This document shows positions 11,039-23,000 of a DNA stretch of 64,000 nt, in pieces. The translations under genes and the position numbers were made by a program. Below the pieces are notes generated by a model. That model was not told where the DNA came from and did not search any database. It saw nothing but the letters and a program-made list of their open reading frames with translations. Numbering within the stretch: the stretch's first letter is position 1; each line of letters begins with the position of its first letter. Origin of the DNA: Nyssa sinensis (lineage: Eukaryota > Streptophyta > Magnoliopsida > Cornales > Nyssaceae); NCBI GenBank assembly GCA_008638375.1, contig CM018051.1, positions 8,791,387 through 8,855,386 on the forward strand, read 5' to 3'.

Positions 11039-14000
11039 ATGGGTATGATGGTTAAGATGGAAAAGTGTGGTGGGTCTTGTGGCATTGGACAATTGTCACA
11101 GGGATTTCGGTTTTTGATAAGGAGGAAAGCAAGTTGATTCGGTTCATACAAGGCGTGAGGGTCATCAATTGGCCAAGAGGCTCTCTATAATTGATCTCAT
11201 CGCTATTGGTAATTCTACTTCTTCTTCTTTCTGAGTTTTAACCTGGGTTTTGTGTCTTAGTCAATTTATGTTTATAGTTTGTTGAGTTGATTAATGGGCA
11301 TGTGCTATTTTATCTATATGGTGAAGTTGTTGCCCAAGTTTAAGAGTTACTGCAACTTGTATGTATACTTATATTTATGCGTGTCTATATTTGTTGTTCT
11401 ATTTCTTTCCATGAAATATGCAATAGGTATTTGATACTTAACCCATGCTGCCCAAAGACCACCACAATCATTGCCACCGCCTGCGTGAATTACAGTACAT
11501 TGCGAACACCAAAAATTAGTATATGCTGTCACGGTTGCTACTCTAGGTGCTACACCCTCCATTGTGTTGCGGTTGCCACTGCCCCTATGTCTCTATCTGT
11601 TAGAAAATTTTCTTAATTTCTATATTTCATCTTACATGAATATATCAATTAATACTAGAATATAAAATAACAATTGAAATAAATATATAGACGAAATTCT
11701 AATCAATCAAATAAATAAATAATAGAAGTTAGAAAGCCGTGGCCTGTGGCACTATGAGGCGTGATATCACTGTTCTAAAGCAGCTAAGCCTCCCTACGTG
11801 AAGGTACAAATGGGCTATAACAGATCCAATATCCAACACAAGCCGTGCTTCCTCTGGGTTCACATACGCTGGGAATTTAGTGAACTGTCTTTCTCGGAGT
11901 TGCCCAAAAGTAGTGAAAATATGTAAACATAAAGAAGATGGTTCGCAAACCATTGACAAAAATTACGGTAAGGCTTTCTTGATTAATGTAGTTCAGACAT
12001 GTATTGGTATTGAACTGGTGAGGATGATGGTTGATCCACTGCACAAACGTAACTGGAGGGTGTAAAACTGAATAGTTGTTCCAGTGGATTGAAGAGACCC
12101 ACCATAGACATGAATTTCGTATGGTGTAATAGATTCAATAGAGCTGTAATGGGTATGGAGTTTTTGGATTTCTAATGCTGCAAGGACCCATCAATAAGAG
12201 TAGGTATATCTAAAGAGATGAAAGAATAGAATAGATTGAAGAGGCATCCAACGAGGACATCTTTATAAAAGCATTGTGAGGGTTAATAACTTATGTGGCA
12301 ATAATGATGATAAGCCTAAATTATTATAATTTATATGTGTAAATAAAAAACATTCTCGTTATTTTATTTTGTTAAAATCCGTTACTGAAGTGGGCACTTA
12401 AGACCCCATAAAGATCATAATAAAAACTGAAAAATAAAATCCCCCCAAAATAAATAGATTTAATCAATGAATTTTCTTTTTATTTTTATTAAAATTCTAA
12501 CACTATCACCATTGCAGTGTGTCCCACAGCAAAGCCTCCACAGCTGTCACGGGCTCACAGCCACCATAGTTGCTTTCTCTTTCAAGAATTTCCCTCAAAT
12601 GACAGAGATACCACTTCTTATCTGGTTTGGAGTCCATGTTTTAGTAGAAACTTCTATGCTTGGGGGTTGGAAGGGGTGGCATGATTTGTGGAGATGTTGG
12701 GGAGATTCAAATTGAATGAGGACAGGGAGAATGTGATGGTTTGGATGGTGGACAATCATAAAAAGTTTGCCGTTCAATCATTCTATAAGTAGCTGTCAGG
12801 CAATGAAGAAGCTCCCTTCCCATGGAAATTGATTTGGAGATCTCGAGTCCCTAGCAAAGTTGCTTTTTTTTCCTTGGACGGCGACTTGGGGTGCTATCCT
12901 AACGATGGAGAATCTGAGGAGGAGAGGGTTTCATTTGCTTAGCCATTGTTGTGTTTGTAAATGCAGGGAGGAAACGGTGGATCATCTCTTAGTTCATTGC
13001 AAGATGGCGTCGGATGCATGGAGCTTGATTTTCCCTATATTTGGTTGTAGATGGGTTATGCCAGCTTCCATTCATGAGGTGTTGTTGAGTTGGAGATGTG
13101 GTCGGATGAGAAAGGAGGTGAGGATAGTTCGGAGAATGGCTCTCCTTTGCCTCATTTGGGGCATATGGAGGGAGAGAAATATGGATTTTTGAAGGGACTG
13201 AGTTATCAACATGGCATTTCAAACATAATTTTTAAGATTACTCTTTTTTTTTCGGTAAATAGATGAATTTATATAATTTTTGGGGGGAACTTAGGCTTTA
13301 GTGTTTATGGCCTCTTCCTCCCTTTTTTTGTCTGTATGGCTTTGCCTAGCTCAGGCAACGTTTATTAATATATACATACTCTTTACCGATAAAAAAAAAA
13401 ATCTTATTTACCAGATGCCATTTTGACAATATGGTAAATCATTTTGCCCGAGAAGTGAGGACAAATTCCCTCCCTGACACTATATACCAACACTAATGTC
13501 ATTTAAAAGTGGACATTATGAATTGTCATAATTCATTCCATAGTTCCTTAATCCTCTCCAAGTATAGCCCAAGTTTTAAGCATGTTCTCATAAGGAATAT
13601 TTGAATATAAATAAGAAAAGGGAAACCCCAAGTCTTTAGTTTGTTCAATCTGTACATGTATTTATATTTATTTACTGTATTTAGATTTTAGAGTTTTGCA
13701 ATCTTTTGGATCTCTATTTGACATTTACAATTGCTTTCATGTATACTTTAAGGATTAGGAGTGATAAACTTACAATGTAATTGGGAATGGAAATTGGCAA
13801 TAAAGCAGGTTTAGCTGGGCAACCCTACCCTGACCTCATTTTCAAAGGGAATTTCTCTCCAAACTTGCCATGAACCTGACTTGGGGTGGGGCAGGCTGAA
13901 TTGGGATATTTTAAAATTTTCTTATAAAAAAAATTTAAATTTTAACTAATTTGAAATAAAATAATATGGCCACTGGCTGTACATGATTGTAGTCCATGGC

Positions 14001-17000
14001 ACATGTTTCAGAAATTTCTTTGTCCCTCTTTGAAGCAAAACATTTTGGGAGTTGGAATGGGGAGAAGGGGGAATATGGGGTGCTTCTATAGGTCGCTTGG
14101 TTCCCTCTACTGCTTTGTAATTCTGATGCGGAATTTGGATGTATAACAAATCTTGGGTTTCTTTTTCTTTATGGTATATCATTCTGAGAACGGAAAAAAT
14201 ACCTTTTTGAGTAGGCCTAGATCTAGTCCATTGTTGACAATGTAGTTGTTATTGACTTTGTTGCAAGTTACAAATATTTGTTGGTATCCATGTTTGTGAT
14301 ATGTATTGGTATTTGGTACTAAGAGAGTTATTTAATGGCTTTTGTCTTGAGATACTTAAATCATATTCGCACTAGGGCATTAATAACTTCTTTTTTTTTG
14401 GAATTTAGATGTCCACACAATGTCATATCTAAGATCTTGGTTCATTGTATTTTATGTCTTTTTGTTGTTGTTGTTGTATTTTCTTTTATTTTTGAGTTTA
14501 TTACTAAAACAAATACATTCTGAAGTTCAACATGCATACAACATGCCTTGAGGTGTTTGCGTTATCTTATGAGTTTGCTTCCATTACTTTGTTTACTAAA
14601 GTGTGTGGTGTTGATGTTCATGCATGCTGATGTTAGTTGAACTTTTGCCTTTTTGATCAGGAGTTGGATCAACTATTGGAGCTGGAGTCTATATTCTTGT
14701 TGGAACAGTTGCTAGAGAGTACACTGGGCCTGCTCTCACTATCTCTTTCCTAATAGCTGGAATAGCAGCTGCACTTTCAGCATTTTGTTATGCAGAGCTT
14801 GCTTGTCGTTGTCCATCTGCTGGGAGTGCTTATCATTATTCATACATATGTGTTGGAGAAGGGTAAGCCAGAACTTCTTTGATCACTTAATCTTTAGTCA
14901 TATAATTTTTGAAATAAAATTTAATGCTGAGATATTCTTCGGTTCATACTCATCCAAATGCAAAAACCACATATCCGATTGATCACTTTTTATTTCAAGG
15001 AAGTGGATAAAAAATTCATTGCTACATGTTTAGGATTGAGAAAATGATAAATTTCATGAGAAATACAAACCATGGTTGATTTGCACCTCATTGTTTTCTC
15101 TATAGGATCTGATATGGTTTCGGTCAATGACTTAAGAGTATTGTGATTGCTGTCAGTGTTGCTTGGTTGATTGGTTGGGCTCTAATACTGGAATATACGG
15201 TTGGAGGCTCAGCTGTTGCTCGTGGCATATCCCCAAATCTGGTGCAGTAAATTTCCTTTACCGTTGATTCTAATTTCTTTTCATCTGTGCAAATCCATAT
15301 GAATTTTCCATGATTATTAGTTTTTGTTTTATCTCTTCGATAAACATCATACAATCTTTGCCTTGTAGAATTTCTCCATTCTACCTTTGACATTATATTT
15401 GCTAGAGACAATTCTCTAAAAATAACAAAATACATAGGTGGGGAATATCTTTTGGATATTTTGATCATTATTCAAGAAAACTTCCGGAGACCTGAAAAAT
15501 ATGTATAAATAAACCTTTGTTTTTATTGAAGTGTGCTGTTAATATGCAGGAAGTCAGTCCTCTAGCTTCAGCATCTTTGAGTGGCACAATTTTGCTAGTG
15601 TCTATACATGACACTTGACCCATCCGTAGTTAAGAGAGACCAAGTTTGGTAGAGATGAAATTTGAAACACCAACGATTAAGAAAATAATTACTATGAAAT
15701 TATTCTTCAGGTTATCACGCAAGATCATTGTAATTAATAGTTGAATACTCACAGACACATAGAGGTGCACATTTTATGCTGTTGGAATGAATAAAAGAGG
15801 AGGATAACTTGATCAGCTTTGTATTTGGTTATAATAGATTCATATGTGTGTTTATTTCCATTAAATTGTCGTGTATCTTTGTCCATTATGCATTGCAATA
15901 CTTCCAAAGGATCCTAAATTTCAAAATAACCATATTATCCATCTTCATTCCTTGTAGGCCTTGTTCTTTGGAGGTGAGGACAAGCTGCCTGCTTTCTTAG
16001 CCCGTCACAGCATTCTTGGCATTGTAGTTGACCCATGTGCAGCAATTTTGGTCTTTATTGTAACTGGGCTTTTGTGCATTGGGATCAAGGAGGTATACTA
16101 TTTCTTCTCCTCCCCAAGATTTGTAATATTTTTCCTTTGGTTTGAATTTCCTTATCATTTAAGCCATGATTTTTGTTGCTTTACTCATTTTGCAGAGTGT
16201 ATTGGCACAAGCCATTGTCACAATTGTGAACATTGGTGCTATGATTTTTGTTATAATAGCTGGTGGATATCTAGGTTTCAAGACTGGATGGGTAGGATAT
16301 AAACTCCCCAGCGGGTATGGATGTTGTCATTCTATACTTCGTCTTAGTTGGTATATGCCGTCCGTGGTGAGCTAATGTATTCATTGTGATTTATAGGTAT
16401 TTTCCTTTTGGAGTAAATGGAATGCTTGCTGGGTCTGCAACAGTTTTCTTTTCATACATTGGTTTTGATTCAGTTACCAGTACAGCTGAGGAGGTATAAG
16501 TTGTGTCTAATTGATTGATTTTATATGTTTTGTGAAGAACAGTGTCATATTGCAATCTGACTTACTATAATCTTATTTTATCAAATAAATGCTAACTACA
16601 AAGAACCCCAAGATTATGGAACATAATGTGTACAGTTTCTGATTTGCAACACATTAGATCTAATTGATCAGGTTATTAGGCTCATGATTATTGTTCCCTG
16701 TTTGACCTCTCCCTCCAATGAAGACATGATAATGTATTAGAACACTAGAAAAATTAGAATAATGCATCCTAGGGTTGATTTTATGGTGGTGATTGGTTAA
16801 GAGAAGCTTGTTGGGTTAGGAATTTTAAGGTGGAAAAAGGTATAATATTTGTAGATGAGAGGGCTGGAATTGGCTTAGTTTTAAGAATGTTAGGAAACAA
16901 GAATTTAAAAGATTTAATTGATGGAAACTTTGGACAGTAAGTATTTTGAGATCGTTGTTTTAAAATAAAGGCCATGGGTAGGAGAATGGATTACAGCTTG

Positions 17001-20000
17001 GTATGGGGGGTTTTAGGACTGAAGTAGGGGCTATTCTAAGATTGTGAAAAGTAACCTTGAATAGTTTTTAAAAGGGTGAAGAAGAAAAGAAGAAGAAAAT
17101 ATAGAGTTCGCAAAAAGAAAAAAAAAAGAATGTGGGGTTGAGAAAAACTAGAGTGCTCTAGGGGGTTGGATGAAAATAAGCAAAGGGGACCTCTCTAGGA
17201 AAGGGGAAAAAGGATGAACTTAAATGGGAATTGGGAAAGATCAGTGCTTTCAAACAGTAGGAAGCAGAAATCAAGTGTGTTACAGCTAAAAGAGGCGGAT
17301 AAAAATACAAAAAAAATTCCATAGGATGGAAAATACTCACGGACAGGTCAACCATACTGGGTGGATCTCAGTTGACAGAACAGACAGGGTGGAACAGAGT
17401 ACCAAAGAAGAAATGAAGAGCAACATTGTCCATTTCTATGAGAGACTATATTCGGGGATGTAAATAGGAGAACTCTGCTGGGGGGACTAGAATTCAATTT
17501 AATTAGCGAGACTTTTCATGGAGGAAGAGGGGGTGGAGGCTTTGAAGGCTTCTAACAGGGATAAAGCTATGAGTCCAGATGGATTTTGTGTGGGCAATGT
17601 TGGTTAGTGGTCAGAAAGGATGTCATGGTAGTACTTCACTACTATTATGACATAGGTCATTCAAGGAGTTTACTTGCTTCGTTTATGGCTTTGGTGCCAC
17701 AAGAAAGAGGTGTGGACATTTGGACTTTTGACCAATTAGTTTGGTGGGGAGTGTTTACAATCTTTTGGCAAAGGTGTTGTTATCACTTAGGCATAAAAAT
17801 TCTTTTAACCAATTATTTTTTCTGCAAACTTTCTGAACAGTATGGATTCTAAGAAGATTAATCACCCGAGCAACCTTTTTTGGTATCATGTAAGAATTCT
17901 GTAATATTCAGAAGTCAACTCTCTTTCTCTCTCTCTATATATATATCAAACATGCATGCTCGCTCACACTTTGCCTTGGTTGCCTGAATTGTTAAGCTGG
18001 AATTAAAGGGCTGTTTTTTCTCTTTAGATTGTATAAATTCATTTCATCCCTTATGGGACCTTCATAACTGAAATTATAGTATATATGAAAGATTTCTAGA
18101 TACTTAAGTTACTCTTTGATAGTTTCAAAACCTTGATATCAATTTTTTTTCTGACAGGTGAAGAATCCTCAGCGAGATTTGCCACTTGGCATAGGGATTT
18201 CATTGTCTATATGTTGCATTCTGTATATGATGGTGTCTGCTGTTATTGTTGGCTTAGTACCATATTATGCATTGGATCCAGATACTCCAATCCCCTCAGC
18301 TTTTGCTAGCCATGGGATGGAATGGGCAGCGTAAGCATGATAATTGAGACCAGTCTGTCCTGCAGTTCATTGGCATTTCAGTTAAAATTTTGTTTTCAAG
18401 TCCATATTCCCCTCTTCCAAATGGCAGGTACATAATTACAGCTGGAGCAGTTACTGCTCTTTGTGCAACCTTGTTGGGTTCAGTTCTTCCCCAGGTATGT
18501 AATGAGTGGTTTACTTTCAGTTTGTATTTGCCCATAATCCCCAAATCAAGTTGGCACTTGAAAGAGGGATTCCAAACCATCTGGTTTAATTGTCCCAAAG
18601 CTAACATATGGTTTTCTTACTTATATGATCAGTCAAGCATAAATGTGGTTTCTTTTATATCCACAACAAATAGATTCGTCATTTCCACCATTACAGATTT
18701 TATTGGTAAAAATTTCAAGAGAGTTGAGAAATGGGAAATAAAAAGTGAGTTGACTCTGTTTTCCAAATTTATAAATGAAACCTATTTTTCAGATGAATCA
18801 AAATAAAAATGAGGTGATACTTTTAAAGTTTCTGTTCCAAATTTTAAAGCATTTTCAACAAGTTCAGCATTCATGCCACTAGGACCTGACGTAGCTTGAG
18901 TGTGAAGATCCAATGGATACAAGTTGATGGTTGGCCTGAAAGATAGTCGGATTTAAGGCCGATAACTTGCAAACCTAAGTTTAGATTAGATTTTTGCAAT
19001 TTTCCCTAAGAAAGGCTCAAAATCCATTGCATAATTGCTGAGTTGTCCCAAATCTATTTTGATTTTGCCAACATGATCAAAACACAGTTCTCTCACACTG
19101 CTAAGGTTCTTCATACTGATAATGCCATGGAATATCAAGACACTGATTTCTTTCATTTTCTCTGCTAACAAGACACTATCATGCATTGTTCTTGTCCAAC
19201 CACATCTCAGCAAAATGTTCGAGTTGAATGTAAACATAGATATTCTTAACACTGTTTGTGCTCTTTTTCTATCTGCATCTTGCCTTGAACGTTTTTGGTG
19301 AGAAGCATCTCACACTGCCTCTGTCTACACTATCAATCATAACCCTTCTTCAGTCATTAACAATCAATCTCCTTATGAATGCTTGTATTGTATCCTTCCT
19401 ACCTATGATCTTCTTCGTGTTTTCAGCTATGCATGTTTCATTTTGCCTCAACCTGATGAACATACAAAATTGGAGCCCTGAGCTCATCTTTCTTGTTTCG
19501 TGGGTAATGGGATGACAAGGGTTACAGATGTTGGGATCCTCAGTCCAAGCACCTTCGTATTTCCCGCCAAGCTATCTTTTGGGGACACAAGATGTTCTCC
19601 TTCATGTCTCTTCTCCACTTACCCTCTGCACCCACATCTTCCTTCTTTATTGACCCTTCTATTACTCAATTTCCTGATAGTCCAGATACCACCAGTTCTT
19701 ATAAGCCTCTTGCTTAGGCATCTCTTTAGCAATATACTATGCGTGCTAATCCTGCTCCAGCAAATGAGAGGTTTGATAGAATTCCTTCTGATCCACCTCT
19801 TTGCCGTTCCACTTGGGTACAAGAGCCACCTGTTCATCTTCATGACTTTCATTGTTTCTCTATTATTGTTTCACATAATGAGTTTTAATCTTATCATGAG
19901 GCTAGTTCTAACCTATTTTGGCATCTGGAAGAGAAATTGCAAGCACTCGAGAAAACTCACACCCGGGATTTGGTTGATCTTCCTCGAGGCAATAATGCTA

Positions 20001-23000
20001 TGGGTTGCAAGCGGGTTCACAAAATCACAACTCACTCGGATGGCTCAATTGAACGCAATAGCAAAGGGGTTTGCACAAGAATACGGGTTTGACTCTGAAG
20101 AGACATTTGCACCAGTGGCTCATCTCACTTCTATTGGAAGTTTAATTGCAATTCTTGCAGTTTCTAAATGAAAATTGTTTCAAATGGACTTGAAAATGTT
20201 GTCCTAAATGGTGATCTTATAGAATAAGTTTTCATGCAGCCACCTCCTACATCTGCTCATCCCCCTCACAAGTTTTGCAAATTTCGCTGAGCTCTGTATA
20301 GTCTTAAGCAGGCTCCCCAAGCTTGGTTTACCAAGTTCAGTTCTTTTATTAGAGATTTTGGCTTCACTTTGAGCCCTCATGATCAGCTCTCTTTGTGCGC
20401 AAGTCTACACACAGCTCCATTCATCTCCTTTATGTCGATGACATGAATATCACTGGGGATGATCTCAGTGGAATTTCTGATCTTTAACAATTCCTCAGCT
20501 ACATTTTAGATCTTAAGATCTCTTCTGCTTCTGATGGATATTATCTGTCTCAGGCTAAGTATCCCTCTAATCTTCTCAAGCTGGGCTTACTGATAGCAAT
20601 ACTGTCTTCACTCCTCTTGAGCCAAATATCGAAGTCACACCACTGGATGGTACACCACTCTGTGATGCCACCTTGTATCTACAGCTAGTTGGGAGTATTG
20701 TTTATCTCACAGTTACTCGGCTTGATATTGCTTATACAGTCCATCTTGTGAGTAAGTTTTTATGTGCCCCTCGCTCCGCTCATTATGTTGTTGTTCTCTG
20801 CTTCCTTCGATACGTTTAGGGAACTCTATTTAATGGTCTCCATTTTTCTGCTCTCCTCCCTTGATTTACGTGCCTCTTCTGATTCCACTATATGATTATG
20901 CTTCTTTCTTACAGATTCTCTTACTTTTTGGCATTGTAAGAAGCATAGTGTCACTACTAGGTCCAACACCGAGGTTGAATATTGTGCTCTTGTAGATGCT
21001 GCTCAAGAGCTTCTCTAGCTCCGCTGGTTACTTAAGGATATAGGTGTTACTCATATCACTTTCATTGCTTTCCACTTTGACAATCATAGTGCTATTCAGA
21101 TTGCTCATAATGATTTTTTCATCAACACACCAAGCATATTAAGATTGACTTTCATTCTGTGTGTCAAATTGTTTTCTGTAGCACTGTTCATCTTCTTTCG
21201 ATTCCCCACATTTTCACTAAAGCTTATCCTCTCGGATGTCTTTAAGATTTGGTTTCCAAATTCAAGTTGGTGTCTGTTTTACAACCTTGAGTTTGAGGGG
21301 GGCTATTAATATATATTGTGTAGAATATTGTGTAATATTGTATTTCCTTATTTAGTCTCCACCAGCCCTCTTGTCATACTTAGAATCTACCTGCCCTCTT
21401 TCCATCTCGACCGACCCTCTATCCATCTTGGTCACATGCCTATAAATAGGCTGGCTCCCTAGGAAACAATTCAATTCACTGAATTAATTTTCTCATTCTA
21501 TTTTATTTGTGTGTTCTCTTATTTATGCTCTCCTACTTTATCATAGATAACACACACGTTTAATACTACCTTTATGTATATGTATGATTATATACATTTA
21601 TGTATTTTGCAATGTATTTTTTATAAATGTAAAAAAGAAAGAAAGAAAACAGAATTCTTTTATCTTGGTAATACAACAACAATGGTAAAAGACAATGCTT
21701 CTCAGGGATTCAACCTTATTTGTCCACTAGAAGTTGACGCTTGTCCATTATTTGTCTGCTTAGTAAAGTTAATAATAACTCAACAGTTTAACAGAGGATG
21801 GATGTGGTATAATGGTTTATTATATTTTCTTACAAGCATCTGGTCTTCTGTTAATCTCTCACTGTTCTAAAAATTCAAGTGTTTGGTAAACCAGATATTT
21901 GCTGCAACCATTACTGTCTTGTCTCCCATTCAATATTTTTTTTCAGTACATTTTCTTTATTTAACTTTGTAAGATCCCGATTATTGGTTTATTTCTTTCC
22001 TTTGCTATTGTCCTTGCATTTCATCTTTTGCAAATGACCTTTGGCCAAATCCCCATCACTTAAATAATTATTTTATTATCACAAATTAGTGATTTGCCGA
22101 ACCTGTTCAATGGATTTATTTGTCCTTGTTTACAGCCACGAATCCTGATGGCAATGGCTAGAGATGGATTGTTGCCCACATATTTTTCAGACATTAATGA
22201 ATACACCCAAGTTCCAGTCAAGAGCACAATAGTGACTGGCATGTTTGCTGCAACCCTGGCATTCTTTATGGATGTTTCACAATTAGCAGGGATGGTGAGT
22301 TAATGTTATGAGATGACTATGAACTGGGGATGTTTGGTTAGGCATGTAACCTCCTTGTCTAGTGAACATGAACTTTACAAAATAAAGTCATTGTGTTTTT
22401 CTGTACAGGTTAGTGTGGGTACATTGCTCGCATTTACCACTGTTGCAATTTCAGTCTTGATACTCAGATATGTTCCACCTGATGAGGTGCCACTTCCACC
22501 ATCACTTCAGGAATCGATTGATTCAGCGTCATTGCAATTCAGTTGTGATATCCAGGAAATTGATGGGGAAGACCATAAAGATCCCGTTGACTCTAGCAAT
22601 AATAATGGTCACCGTTTACTTGATACTTGGGAGACCTTAGTTACATATCCTCTTATACAGAAAGAAATAACTCAAGGTAAACATGAATTTGATGCTTCTA
22701 TTTCTTGCATTGGCTTTTCATTGCACTACAAAGCTCATTTAAATGCATTATTCATCTTGATATGTATAGGTTGAATTACAATAAATAATATAGGGTGTCT
22801 TGTTTTTTGTTTGTGTATCATCTTTTGCATACTATATTAATTTTTTTGATCAGTAAAGAATTAATATTTTAAATCAGGGCGGACCCATAAATACGAACAA
22901 GGGACGGCCACAAAAAATCAAAGCCAGTCTGCATACTATATTAATCAAAATGCATTATAGGAAAATCCATTAGAGACCCCTTTCAGAAAAGTTAGTAGTT

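Noticed and set aside
11347..12065. Minus-strand open frames around 11347-11562 and 11729-11959
   Set aside because: They look somewhat protein-like but have no recognised motif, are broken, and lie inside intron 1 of CAT copy 1. They may be decayed repeat coding; not enough evidence to call.
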